Origin: Halococcus agarilyticus
Lineage (GTDB): Archaea > Halobacteriota > Halobacteria > Halobacteriales > Halococcaceae
DNA: 64,000 nucleotides
Direction: 5' to 3'
NCBI RefSeq assembly: GCF_000334895.1
Contig: NZ_BAFM01000010.1
Location: forward strand, 62,001 to 126,000
A program made the position numbers and the translations under genes. Shown here piece by piece: positions 25,325 to 34,233 of the stretch. The stretch's first letter is position 1. Every line of letters starts with the position of its first letter. Under the pieces are notes generated by a model. It had not been told where the DNA came from. It saw nothing but the letters and a program-made list of their open reading frames with translations, and did no database searches.

Positions 25325-27652
25325 AACGTCGCCGAGACCGTCCCCGCGTTCGCCGACGCGTTCGCCTTCGAGTCGTTCAACCGGATGCAGCGCGAGGCGC
25401 TGCCGGCGATTCTGGAGGGCGACGAGAACGTGGTCGCGAGCGCGCCCACCGCCAGCGGGAAGACCGCACTCGCCGAGCTCGCGATCTGCAGATGTCTCGA
25501 TGCGGGCGACACCGCCCTCTTCATCGCGCCGCTGCGCGCGCTCACCAACGAGAAGGAGTCGGAGTGGGAGCGCTTCGAGGACCTCGGCTACTCGGTGTAC
25601 GTCGTCACCGGCGAGCGCGACCTCAGCCCCCGCCGAGCCGAGCGCGCGGACATCCTCGTGATGACGCCCGAGAAGGTCGATTCGGCGACACGGAAGCACG
25701 ACTCCCCCAGATACGGGTTCATCACCGACGTCGCGTGCTGTGTCATCGACGAGGTCCACCTCCTCGACTCCGAGCGCCGCGGCAGCGTGCTCGAAGTCAC
25801 GATCTCGCGGCTCCGGCGGCTCTCGGCACCCAGAATCGTCGCACTCTCGGCCACGATGCCGAACGTCGACGAGGTCGCCGAGTGGCTCGACGCTCCTCCC
25901 GAATCGACGTTCGACTTCGGCGAGGAGTATCGTCCTGTCGAGCTCGAAGCCGACGTTCGGACCTACACCCACGGCGAGAACGCCTTCGCCGACAAGTACC
26001 GCCGGCTGTACCGCGCGCTCGATCTCGCCGAGGAGCACATCCGCGACGACGGCCAGGCGCTCGTCTTCGTCGCCTCCCGCCAGGATACCGTCCGTGCGGC
26101 CGAGAAGGCCCGGGACGAACTCGCCTCGCGGGACGTCCCGATCGGCGCGCGCGGCGACTACGATTTTCATACCGAGACCCAAGTTTTGGAGAACCAGACG
26201 CTCCGGAACTCGGCGCTCGATGGCGTTGCCTTCCACCACGCCGGCCTCTCGAAATCCGACAAGGATCACGTCGAGGAGTGGTTCCGGCAGGGGAAGATAC
26301 AACTCCTCTTCTCGACCTCGACGCTCGCGTGGGGCGTCAACCTCCCCGCTCGGTGTGTCGTGATTCGGGATACGAAATACCACGACCCCCTGGAGGGCGA
26401 GGTCGACATGAGTCCGCTCGACGTGCTCCAGATGCTCGGACGGGCGGGCCGGCCAGGCTACGACGACGCGGGCTACGCGCACGTGGTCTGTGACGGGAGC
26501 GACGCCGAGAAGTATCGTCGTCTGCTCCGCGACGGGAAGGAGATCGAATCGCATCTCACCGCGGACCTCGACACCCACCTCAACGCCGAGATCGCGATGG
26601 GCACGATCGGGGACGTCGGCGACGTGATGGACTGGCTCGAAACCACGTTCGCGTTCGTCCGGGCGCAGAGCAGCTCGAACCCCGACGCGGTCGACGACTT
26701 GCGCGAGGCGGTCCGCGAGACGCTCGCCGAACTCCGGGAGCGTGGGTTCGTCGCGACCGACGGCCTCCGGGTGTCGGCCACACCGTTGGGAACGCTCGCT
26801 TCTGCCTACTACCTCCGGCTCCCGACCGCGAGCCGGTTCGAGGAGCTGGCGGGGGCGGATCCCAGCACCGACGAAATCCTCGCGACCGTCGCCGCCAGTG
26901 CGGAGTTCGACAGCGTGAACGCACGCCAGGCCGAGCGCGACGCGATCGACGACGTGCTCGGCTCCCGTGGAAAGGATCTCGACTCGGGAACCCGCAAGGT
27001 GCTCGCGATCCTCGACGCCAGCACGACCGGTTCGACCCCCACCGAGCTTCGGAGCGACGCGTGGGTCATCCGGCAGAACGCGCTCCGGCTGCTCGCGGCG
27101 CTGCGGGCGTTCCTCGATCGGTTCGGTGGGCCACGCGAGGCGAACCGCGCGAGCCGCGTGGCTGCGCGCGTCGAGAACGGCGTGAGCGAGGCTGCCGCCG
27201 CGCTCACCGCGATCGACGGCGTCGGGCCGGGCCGGGCGAGCAAACTCGCCGGGGAGGGCATCGAGACGCCTTCCGACGTGGTCGCCGCCGGCACCGCGGG
27301 GCTGGTCGACGCCGGACTGAGCGAGGGCGTCGCCGAACGCGTCGTCGAGAGCGCGCGCGAACTCCCCCGGATCGAGATCGAGTGGGGCGAGTTCCCCGAA
27401 CGGATCGCGCGTGGCGAGAACGACCCCCGCGAGGTCACGATTACGAACCACGCCGGCGGCGCGCGCGCCGGTCTCCGGGTGACGGTGAACGACGTCGAGA
27501 TGACCGCGACCGACTCCTATCTCGGCAGCGAGACGGTGCCCGTGCCGGTGTTCGGCGGCGACCCCGATACACTCACCTTCGCTGTCGAGGTGATCTTCCC
27601 CGAACTCCCGCTCGAACCGGTCACCGAAACCAGAACTGTGTGGGTCGACTGA
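25322..27652 (+). CDS. Hel308/Ski2-like ATP-dependent DNA helicase
   Basis: This 776-residue superfamily 2 helicase has the Q-like FNRMQREALP, Walker A APTASGKTAL (about residue 46), DEVH box in VIDEVHLLDSERRG, motif III LSATMPN, and motifs V-VI in STLAWGVNLPARCVVI and QMLGRAGRPGYD. A helix-hairpin-helix stretch (AIDGVGPGRASKLA) and a C-terminal extension with a beta-rich fold follow (about 690-776). Hel308 proteins unwind lagging-strand forks during repair. This one differs in its C-terminal extension, so it may be a haloarchaeal paralogue rather than Hel308 itself. The start lies within a strong hairpin. Confidence 0.85.
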   Translation: MNVAETVPAFADAFAFESFNRMQREALPAILEGDENVVASAPTASGKTALAELAICRCLDAGDTALFIAPLRALTNEKESEWERFEDLGYSVYVVTGERDLSPRRAERADILVMTPEKVDSATRKHDSPRYGFITDVACCVIDEVHLLDSERRGSVLEVTISRLRRLSAPRIVALSATMPNVDEVAEWLDAPPESTFDFGEEYRPVELEADVRTYTHGENAFADKYRRLYRALDLAEEHIRDDGQALVFVASRQDTVRAAEKARDELASRDVPIGARGDYDFHTETQVLENQTLRNSALDGVAFHHAGLSKSDKDHVEEWFRQGKIQLLFSTSTLAWGVNLPARCVVIRDTKYHDPLEGEVDMSPLDVLQMLGRAGRPGYDDAGYAHVVCDGSDAEKYRRLLRDGKEIESHLTADLDTHLNAEIAMGTIGDVGDVMDWLETTFAFVRAQSSSNPDAVDDLREAVRETLAELRERGFVATDGLRVSATPLGTLASAYYLRLPTASRFEELAGADPSTDEILATVAASAEFDSVNARQAERDAIDDVLGSRGKDLDSGTRKVLAILDASTTGSTPTELRSDAWVIRQNALRLLAALRAFLDRFGGPREANRASRVAARVENGVSEAAAALTAIDGVGPGRASKLAGEGIETPSDVVAAGTAGLVDAGLSEGVAERVVESARELPRIEIEWGEFPERIARGENDPREVTITNHAGGARAGLRVTVNDVEMTATDSYLGSETVPVPVFGGDPDTLTFAVEVIFPELPLEPVTETRTVWVD

Positions 27653-28187
27653 TCCTCGGCGTCACGTCGTGACCTCTCGTGGTGTGCTCCCCTCGATCGC
27701 GGACTCGTCCGATAGCGGCGGTGGCCCGAGAGAACCGGGTGTCGGGTGATCCGAGCCGCTATACGGCTGCTGTGCGGTTGCGTGTGGGTGGCGCGCGGCG
27801 AGCGCGCTGCGGTGTGTGAGCGCGCTCGCGCGCGAGGGATGAACGACAGGCGGCGCGAACGAAGTGAGCAGCGAGGGACGCTTCGCGTCCCTCGGGCAGC
27901 CGACGCGAAGCGCCGGCGACGCCGCCGAACGCGCGAACGGGGAGCAAAGCGCCCCGTGAGCGAAGCGAGCGGAGCGAGCGAAGTGAATCGGCTGGGGAGG
28001 CCCGTGGCCCGGGTGCGGTCTGCGGGGCGGTGGCGGTTTTCATTTGTGTCGGCACTCTTGGTTCGTGTCCCGTTCCAATCTACCCAACCTAGTCATGAAC
28101 GAACACTTCGATATCAACTCGCGGTTCGTCTCCCGTTTTGGGATTCGTCATGCAAGCAGCCTACTCCGAGTTCCTGCGGAAACGGGG
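27653..28187. other. Intergenic region downstream of the helicase gene
   Basis: More than 500 bases lie between the helicase stop and the next small gene. The region 27776-28028 holds a hairpin-rich repeat (described separately). The flanks, 27653-27775 and 28029-28187, show no gene-like frame to me. Confidence 0.6.
27776..28028 (+). repeat. Hairpin-rich interspersed repeat, copy A
   Basis: The stretch contains GGTGGCGCGCGG (27787-27798), the AGGGATGA block (27834-27842), GAACGAAGTGAGC (27857-27869), the 9-bp stem CGAGGGACG/CGTCCCTCG (27872-27894), GAGCGAAGCGAGCG near 27958, and TCGGCTGGGGAGG (27988-28000). The first, second and last blocks recur, in the same order and inverted in the window, at 36156-36248. 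It encodes no recognisable protein in any frame and looks like a mobile non-coding element or structured RNA. Confidence 0.6.
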
Positions 28188-28391
28188 CTACTCAGCCGCG
28201 ATGCTGTTGTAGAAGACATACAAAGCATACACCGCGACGAAGACGGCCGCCACACCCACTATCGCACCGATCCCGGCAGTGGGGGTTCCGGTGAGCAGGT
28301 AGCCAGCGACCAGCACGAACAGCACCAGCCCGACGAGCACGCCGAGCTGTCGGAGTACGTCGAGCTTCCCGCTATACCTGTCCAACTCCAT
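28188..28391 (-). CDS. Small two-helix membrane protein
   Basis: This 67-residue protein begins MELDRYSGKLDVLRQLG, then has two long hydrophobic helices (LVGLVLFVLVAGYLL and VGVAAVFVAVYALYVF) joined by a short loop TGTPTAGIGA. Family unknown; similar short proteins are common in haloarchaea. It lies 72 bases downstream of the HAD phosphatase gene on the same strand and may share its message. Confidence 0.65.
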   Translation of the reverse strand: MELDRYSGKLDVLRQLGVLVGLVLFVLVAGYLLTGTPTAGIGAIVGVAAVFVAVYALYVFYNSIAAE

Positions 28392-28463
28392 ACGCCGTTT
28401 CGTGTCCCTGGTAACAAAAATCCACGTCTCTCTCGTTGTGAGTTATCACGGTCTCGCTCCCGA

Positions 28464-29126
28464 TTACCGCGCGAGCAGTGCCGCCCGGAGTTCCTGGGGC
28501 CCGTCGACGACGCTATCCGCCGCCGCGAGGTCGAGTTCCTTCGCGTTCGCACCGCGGTAGCCAATGCAGGTCATCCCGACCGCCGTGGCCGACGCCACGC
28601 CGTGGGTCGAATCCTCGACCGCGACGCAGTCGGTGGGATCGAGCGCGAGTTCGTTGGCCGCATGGCGGTAGACGTCGGGTTCGGGCTTGCCAGGCCCGTC
28701 GATGTCTTCGGCCGAGACGGTCGCGTCGAAGCCCGTCAGTTCGAACCGATCGCACACCAGGTCGATCCACTCGGGCGGCGAGGAGGAGACGATCGCGAGG
28801 CGCGTCCCTCGATCCCGGAGCGTGCCACAGAGATCGCGAAAGCCGTCCATGAGCGCGGCGCGCTCGGTGTAGACCTCGCGGGCGGCCGCCTCGTAGATCC
28901 CGAGGAACTCCTCGCGGTCGACGGTCACGCCGTACTCGTCGTCGAGGTAGTCGTAGACCTCGCGGTAGTTCATTCCGGTGATCTCCGCGGCCTGGAGGTC
29001 GGGGACGCCCGCCGCGGGGAAGATGCGCTCCTCCTCGATCTCGGCCCAGTAGCGCTCGGAGTCGACGATCACGCCGTCCATGTCGAACAGTACGGCTTCG
29101 TCGACACTCGACCTGTCAGCACTCAT
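28464..29126 (-). CDS. HAD-superfamily phosphatase (beta-phosphoglucomutase-like)
   Basis: This 220-residue protein has the HAD motif I DMDGVIVDSE (about residues 15-24), motif II Ser in IVSSSPPEW, and motif III-IV Lys and Asp in GKPEPDVY and AVEDSTHG. A helical cap lies between motifs I and II. It is a Mg-dependent phosphatase or phosphomutase of the type I cap group; the substrate is unclear. ATG at 29126 is chosen, as the extension upstream is not family-like. Confidence 0.88.
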   Translation of the reverse strand: MSADRSSVDEAVLFDMDGVIVDSERYWAEIEEERIFPAAGVPDLQAAEITGMNYREVYDYLDDEYGVTVDREEFLGIYEAAAREVYTERAALMDGFRDLCGTLRDRGTRLAIVSSSPPEWIDLVCDRFELTGFDATVSAEDIDGPGKPEPDVYRHAANELALDPTDCVAVEDSTHGVASATAVGMTCIGYRGANAKELDLAAADSVVDGPQELRAALLAR

Positions 29127-29299
29127 TGCTTGCTCGAACACCCAGCCCAGCAAATGAACTCCGGTTCGATTCCGTTTCCGCTCCTCCATCGCGCTTCCTT
29201 CGAAATGCGAACCCCGATCGGGCTCTGACAGCGGGGAGTGACTGCTGGTAACCGAGAAAACATCGAAAGACAAACAACTCGTCGTTCCACACTTGCTCC

Positions 29300-30145
29300 A
29301 TGCCGACTGCCGAGACGAACGGGATCCAAACGTACTACGAAGAATACGGCGACGGTCCGCCGGTTGTATTTCTTCACGGTGCGTGGGGTGACCACCGTCT
29401 CTGGGCCGAGCAAGTCCGCTCGCTCGCCACGGACTACCGAATCATCGTGTACGACCTCCGGGGACACGGCCGAACCGGTGGCTCCGAGCTCGATTCCTAC
29501 ACGATGCGATCGTACGTCGAGGATCTCAATGCGCTCGTTACGACCCTCGACCTCGACAGGCCAGCGATCTGTGGGCGGTCAATGGGCGGAATGGTTGCGC
29601 TGGCATATGCCGCTGCATATCCGGATACTATCGGTGCTCTCTGTACGTTGGGAGCGGAAACGCCGGAAGCTCAGACGCGCGGTGAGTGGGTCGAGCGACG
29701 GGCGCTACCGAAACTCATCGATGTACTGTCGACGGTCGTCGACCGCGACCGGCTCATGGCAGTGATGCACCGGATCGACGAATGGCGATACGACCCGAGA
29801 GGCGCTGGCGATATGGAGGAGATCGAGCGCATTCTGCGAAGTCATGCGGAAGAATTTCCAAAACCTTCGGCAGATGAGTCGACGAAAATCCGCAAAGCAG
29901 TGGAGTCATACCCTTCGGAGTCTATCGATTACTCGTCGATCCTCGTTCCGTCATTGATTCTCTATGGGGAATACGAGATACCGCTGATTCGCCGTCATGC
30001 GAAATACATGGAGAACGTCATTCCCCACGCCGAAGCGAGTCGAATACCGAACGCCGGTCACGTTTCCACCGTCGATAGTCCCGAGTTCGTCGTCGAGTCG
30101 CTTCGTGAACTCCTCGCTTCCTCGCTCGAACGCGTATCCGGATAA
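29300..30145 (+). CDS. Alpha/beta hydrolase
   Basis: This 281-residue protein has the alpha/beta hydrolase order: oxyanion segment FLHGAWGD (about 24-31), nucleophile elbow GRSMGGM (Ser about 93), acidic residue near LYGEYEIP and catalytic His in NAGHVSTVDSPE (about 260). It resembles 3-oxoadipate enol-lactonase or esterase-like members; the substrate is unknown. Third codon positions are noticeably more A/T-rich than in its neighbours (for example around 29860-29990), which suggests a later arrival. Start ATG at 29300. Confidence 0.85.
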   Translation: MPTAETNGIQTYYEEYGDGPPVVFLHGAWGDHRLWAEQVRSLATDYRIIVYDLRGHGRTGGSELDSYTMRSYVEDLNALVTTLDLDRPAICGRSMGGMVALAYAAAYPDTIGALCTLGAETPEAQTRGEWVERRALPKLIDVLSTVVDRDRLMAVMHRIDEWRYDPRGAGDMEEIERILRSHAEEFPKPSADESTKIRKAVESYPSESIDYSSILVPSLILYGEYEIPLIRRHAKYMENVIPHAEASRIPNAGHVSTVDSPEFVVESLRELLASSLERVSG

Positions 30146-30265
30146 GCGCCATCTCGCGACGTTGGCGATTGCGTCCATGAGCACACTATTCACAGCCAGA
30201 CAAGGCGCTTCCCGTTCGTTTCCGTCGGCGAAGGTTTACACCCGAAGCCGTGACCATCCCGGGCC

Positions 30266-31003
30266 ATGTCCGACGGCATCCGGGTGTTCGCCGGCGACTG
30301 CACGATCACCGCCGAGGGCGACCGTGCCCACGAGCAGCGCGGCGACGTCGTGGTGGTGGTCAAACCCGACGACACGGTGTTGGTCCACGATCGCGACGGC
30401 TATCAGCCCGTGGCGTGGCTCACCCGCCCCGAGACGCTCGCGTACGACGGGACGAGTACCGAGGAGTTCTCGCTCACCGCGATCGACGGCGATTCGCGCC
30501 TCCGGGTCGTCGCCAACGATCGGTACGGGCTCGCGCGCTACCCCGCCTCCGCTGCCGGCGCGCCGGTCGGGGACTGTCCCGACTGTGCGGAGGCGCTCGT
30601 CCGCGCGGACGGCGCGGTGACGTGTCTCGACTGCGAGGCACGGTACGGCCTGGCGGCGGGCGCGGACGTGCTCGACGACCGCTGCGAGGCGTGTGGCCTC
30701 CCGACGATGCGCGCCGAGCGCGGGCGCGCGTTCACGCTCTGTGTCGATCGGGAGTGCGAGTCGCTCGACGGCGCAGTGAAAGCGGCGTTCGACCGCGCGT
30801 GGGACTGCCCCGACTGTGGCGGCGATCTCCGGGTGATTCGGGAGGGCGGGCTCCTCGCCGGCTGCGACAACTACCCCGACTGCGAGACCGCCTTTTCCTT
30901 CCCGACCGGCATCGTCGACGGCGAATGCGGCTGTGGGCTGCCCAAATTTTCGACCCCGAGTGGAACGCGGTGTCTCGACGCGACCTGCGAGCGCGCCGGC
31001 TGA
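30266..31003 (+). CDS. NucS N-terminal-like domain fused to zinc ribbons
   Basis: The 245-residue protein begins with about 95 residues resembling the N-terminal DNA-binding domain of the NucS (EndoMS) mismatch endonuclease: RVFAGDCTITAEGDR and VVVVKPDDTVLVHDRDGYQPVAWL. Three or four cysteine ribbons follow: CPDCAEAL...CLDCEA, CEACGLP...C, CPDCGGDL...CDNYPDC, of the topoisomerase I C-terminal type, and a last CGCG. The NucS catalytic domain is missing. It presumably binds DNA or RNA in a repair role, but no activity can be claimed. Confidence 0.75.
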   Translation: MSDGIRVFAGDCTITAEGDRAHEQRGDVVVVVKPDDTVLVHDRDGYQPVAWLTRPETLAYDGTSTEEFSLTAIDGDSRLRVVANDRYGLARYPASAAGAPVGDCPDCAEALVRADGAVTCLDCEARYGLAAGADVLDDRCEACGLPTMRAERGRAFTLCVDRECESLDGAVKAAFDRAWDCPDCGGDLRVIREGGLLAGCDNYPDCETAFSFPTGIVDGECGCGLPKFSTPSGTRCLDATCERAG

Positions 31004-31079
31004 GTGCAGTTCGGCCCTGTCGACGCGCCCGGACCGGTGGACCACAGCCCCTATGTCCGCCCACGGCGCGACACCTGGT

Positions 31080-32156
31080 ATGGAGGGACGGCTCGATGGC
31101 GACGTCGTGATGGTCGGGGGCGACGCTCGCCAGCGCTTTTACGATTCCAGTGGGTACGGCCGACCCACGGGCGATGGGGTTGCGCTCGCGCCGGTCGAGG
31201 CCGCTCACCTGCTCTTTCGCGGCGATCTCGACGCGGTCGACGGGATGGGGTTTCGTGAGTTCCTCGGCGTCGAAGACTGCGTCGTCCGATTTCTGGTCTA
31301 CAAGGACTTCCGCGAGCGCGGATTCTACCTCTCGCCCGCGCGCGAGGGCTGGATCGACGTGGGCGACAGCGACGTCGCGTCCGACGCCATCCCTGACAGC
31401 CACGGCGGTGACGCCGACGCCCAGGCCGGTCCCGATCTGATCGTCTACCCGCAGGGCAAAGGGCCGTGGGACGACGCGATCGCCTACCGGATCCGGGTCG
31501 TCGGCGAGCGCGAGTCGATCCGGGCGTCGAGCCTCGGACACTGCGTCCTCGCGGTCGTCGACGAGGAGAGCGAGATCACCTACCTCGACACCACCCGTCC
31601 CGCCGTCGACGGATCGACGGCGTACGACGCACCGACCGACGTTGTGGGTGATCTCCTCGCGGATCGTGCGGTCCTCTGGGACCCGCCCGACGAACTCTAC
31701 GGGGCGGCCTTTTACGGTCAACGCCTCGCCGGCCGCGGGGCCGAGGACGGTCCGCTCCAGCTCTCCCTCGTCGAGACCGCCTTTCTCCTCGGCGAGGGCG
31801 CGATCGATCTCGGCGTCGATCTCACCAGGGTCGTCGACCGGGGTCGACGGGTCGAGGGCGATCGATTCGACCGCCGGCTTGCGGTGTATACGGCGCTCCG
31901 CGAGGCCGGCGTCGTCCCGAAGACCGGGTTCAAGTTCGGCGCGGACTTCCGGACCTACGCCGACGTCGAGAGCGTCGACGACCTCGGTCACTCCGAGCGG
32001 CTCGTCCGGGCGCTACCCGCCGATCACGCGTTCGCGCCGCGCGAACTCTCGCTCGACGTCCGCCTGGCCGGCGGGGTCCACAAGCGGATGACGTTCGCGC
32101 TGACGACCCCGACCGGTGACGTCGACTGGCTCGCCGTCGAGCGGCTCACGCCCTGA
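31080..32156 (+). CDS. endA: tRNA-splicing endonuclease EndA
   Basis: This 358-residue protein has two fused copies of the endonuclease fold, as in haloarchaeal EndA. It cuts introns from tRNA and spacers from rRNA at bulge-helix-bulge motifs. The first half (FLVYKDFRERGFYLSPAR) is a degenerate structural copy. The C-terminal half keeps the catalytic triad region: Tyr in FRTYADV, His in LGHSERLVRA, Lys in GGVHKRMTFAL. ATG at 31080 is chosen; a start at 31053 cannot be excluded. It abuts the methyltransferase gene tail to tail. Confidence 0.9.
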   Translation: MEGRLDGDVVMVGGDARQRFYDSSGYGRPTGDGVALAPVEAAHLLFRGDLDAVDGMGFREFLGVEDCVVRFLVYKDFRERGFYLSPAREGWIDVGDSDVASDAIPDSHGGDADAQAGPDLIVYPQGKGPWDDAIAYRIRVVGERESIRASSLGHCVLAVVDEESEITYLDTTRPAVDGSTAYDAPTDVVGDLLADRAVLWDPPDELYGAAFYGQRLAGRGAEDGPLQLSLVETAFLLGEGAIDLGVDLTRVVDRGRRVEGDRFDRRLAVYTALREAGVVPKTGFKFGADFRTYADVESVDDLGHSERLVRALPADHAFAPRELSLDVRLAGGVHKRMTFALTTPTGDVDWLAVERLTP

Positions 32157-32861
32157 CTACTTCGGGACGTACACCAGCGGGGCGTGGTGCCACGCCCACC
32201 GCACGTCCGGTCGGTCGGCGATCGTGAACGCGCTCCGCGGCCACGTGCCGAGCGTCTCGTAGATCCGCTCGCGTGAGAGTACGCTGTCGCCGTCCAGCAG
32301 CGCGCCGAACCGCTCGGTGTACTGGTCGGGATCGAACACGAACGGGTGGTCCACGTTGGCGTGCGGGTCGTCGGCCGCGACTAGGCAAAAGTCGCGGGCC
32401 GCACGGTTCATGTAGTTGCACACGAGTGCGCCGCCTGGTGCGACCGCCGCATAGAGGTTTTCCAGTGTCCGCTCCACGTCCCGCACGTACTGGAGCGTAA
32501 AGTACGAGAAGACGATGCCGAACTCGCGATCGGGGTCGAACGTCGGGAGCGTCGCTTGCTCGAAACGGACGTTTTCGACGCCCTCCCGCTCGGCGCGGTC
32601 GCGGTTCCGCTCGACGACCGGGGCGGCTGTGTCGTAGCCGACGACCGTCTCCGCGAGGCGGTCGGCCGCCGTGAAGGTCGTGACGCCGGCTCCACAGCCC
32701 ACGTCCGCGACGCCTGGCGGTGCGTCGAACCGATCGACGAACTCGGGCAACACGTCCGCTGCGTGGTGGCTGCTCGGGCTCGCTTCCTCGCGTTTCTCCT
32801 CGTCGGCGTCGGTCCAGTACGCGTCCCAGTCGAAGGCGTCTCCGGTGGCTCCGCTACTCAT
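32157..32861 (-). CDS. Class I SAM-dependent methyltransferase
   Basis: This 234-residue protein has the SAM motif VADVGCGAGVTTF (about residues 49-61), the acidic VVGYDTAAP at strand 2, and FGIVFSYFTLQYV before the later strands. Its substrate is unknown. Its ATG lies inside the stop of the upstream Nudix-like gene (ATGA), so it is translationally coupled with it. It is convergent with endA, with no bases between the two stops. Confidence 0.85.
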   Translation of the reverse strand: MSSGATGDAFDWDAYWTDADEEKREEASPSSHHAADVLPEFVDRFDAPPGVADVGCGAGVTTFTAADRLAETVVGYDTAAPVVERNRDRAEREGVENVRFEQATLPTFDPDREFGIVFSYFTLQYVRDVERTLENLYAAVAPGGALVCNYMNRAARDFCLVAADDPHANVDHPFVFDPDQYTERFGALLDGDSVLSRERIYETLGTWPRSAFTIADRPDVRWAWHHAPLVYVPK

Positions 32862-33412
32862 GCGTTCGTCCCCACGAACCGTTCGATGTCGGCGTAGACT
32901 CCCTTCGCGTTGTCGTCGAGCCACGTCGGCATCGCGTCGATCCACCGGAGTTCCCACGGGTTGTCCTCACACAGCCCGTTGAGGGACGCGTCGGGATCGG
33001 CGAACGATCCGCCGAAGACGACGTGGTGGGTCCGTGATCGAGCTTCGCCGTCCACGCGGTGTTCGACCTCACGGACACACCGCACGTCGTCGAGGGTCAC
33101 TCCGATGCCGGCCATTCCTTCTACTCGTTCCCGGCCGACTGCCGCCCAGTCACCGTCCGGCTCAACCGTCTCGTTCGGCAGGATCGCGTGGTTCTCCTCA
33201 GGTTGGACGACGACCAGCACTCGTCCGTCTGGATCGGCTATCCCGACGATAACCCGTCCTGCGGCGTCGGTTTCACAGTGGTCCGCGCCGTCGTGTTCGT
33301 AAGTCTGGTGCTCGAACGCGACGCCATCGCGTTCCGCGAGTGCTTCGGGGTCCATTGTGATCTGGCCGTCACCGTCCGTGCTGTCTGCTGTGTCGATTGC
33401 GTGTTCGTGCAT
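32858..33412 (-). CDS. Nudix-like protein, copy 1
   Basis: This 184-residue protein resembles haloarchaeal Nudix-hydrolase-like proteins (beta strand RVIVGIADPDGRVLVVV, then LPNETVEPDGDWAAVGRERVEGMAG). The Nudix box is degenerate: only part of the expected Glu residues is present, so catalysis is doubtful. The neighbour 33466-34002 has the same architecture. ATG at 33412 is chosen. It overlaps the methyltransferase start (ATGA). Confidence 0.7.
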   Translation of the reverse strand: MHEHAIDTADSTDGDGQITMDPEALAERDGVAFEHQTYEHDGADHCETDAAGRVIVGIADPDGRVLVVVQPEENHAILPNETVEPDGDWAAVGRERVEGMAGIGVTLDDVRCVREVEHRVDGEARSRTHHVVFGGSFADPDASLNGLCEDNPWELRWIDAMPTWLDDNAKGVYADIERFVGTNA

Positions 33413-33465
33413 GTCTGTGATGATCGCTGTTCGCGCCGTTCGAACCGTCCTCTCTCCGGCATCGA

Positions 33466-34002
33466 TCACAGGAACCGCTCGACATCGGCACGGCGGCCGG
33501 TCCCGTCCGCTTCGAGCCATCCCGGCACCGTCTCGACCCATCGAAACTCCCAGTCCGCCTCGTCGAAGCCGTCCGTCACCGTATCGTCGGCGATGGATCC
33601 TTCGACGACAACGTGGTGCGTTTGTGATTGCTTCTCGCCGTCAACGACGTGTTCTACCTCGCGGACTGCCCGCGCGCCGTCGAGTGTCGTGTCGGTACCG
33701 GTCATCTCCTCGATCAGCCACCGACCGACCGCTGCCCAGTCGCCACCTGGATCGACCGCCTCGTTCGGCAGGACCGCGAACTCGTCCTCGGGGTTGACGA
33801 CGAGGAGCAACCGTCCATCGGCGTCCGTGATACCGACGACGACCCGTCCCACGGCGTCGGTTTCACAGTGCTCTACGTCGTCGCGCTCGTACGTTCGTTG
33901 TTCGGACGCCACCCCACTCCGCTCGGCCACCGCTGTTGGATCCATTATCGTCCACCTGTCATCCCTCTCTCCGTCCACCGTGTCGGCTGTGTGTCCTGTC
34001 AT
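33466..34002 (-). CDS. Nudix-like protein, copy 2
   Basis: This 178-residue paralogue of the next gene downstream shares its whole plan, including the CETDAVGRVVVGITDADGR strand, NEAVDPGGDWAAVGRWLIEEMTG helix and the Trp-rich C-terminus WEFRWVETVPGWLE. Its Nudix box is also incomplete. Divergence between the copies is high, so the duplication is old. It is the first gene of a minus-strand trio with the methyltransferase and lies back to back with trpS. Confidence 0.7.
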   Translation of the reverse strand: MTGHTADTVDGERDDRWTIMDPTAVAERSGVASEQRTYERDDVEHCETDAVGRVVVGITDADGRLLLVVNPEDEFAVLPNEAVDPGGDWAAVGRWLIEEMTGTDTTLDGARAVREVEHVVDGEKQSQTHHVVVEGSIADDTVTDGFDEADWEFRWVETVPGWLEADGTGRRADVERFL

Positions 34003-34233
34003 GCTCGTGGCTGTCGCTACTCGCCGCTCGATACGTCACCGCTAAATCGACGCCACCGTGGCTCTTCGGTGGCTTCTCGTCGTATTAGCTGCTCCGACAA
34101 AAACTTGTCGACTATCGGAATTTTACTCTTCGCTTACTACTTCGAACGCCGTGGATTTAGTTCTTTCCCCGATGTGTGGACGGTTGCGGGGAACGAACCC
34201 TTTTTGCGCGAACCTGCCCGATCCCGAGACGAA

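Noticed and set aside
25294-26493. 399-codon plus frame starting in the 5' arm of the helicase hairpin
   Set aside because: It overlaps the helicase in another frame; the product is Arg-rich and not family-like.
27746-28294. 182-codon plus frame across repeat copy A
   Set aside because: The translation is an Arg/Ser-rich read-through of hairpin repeats with no conserved protein features.
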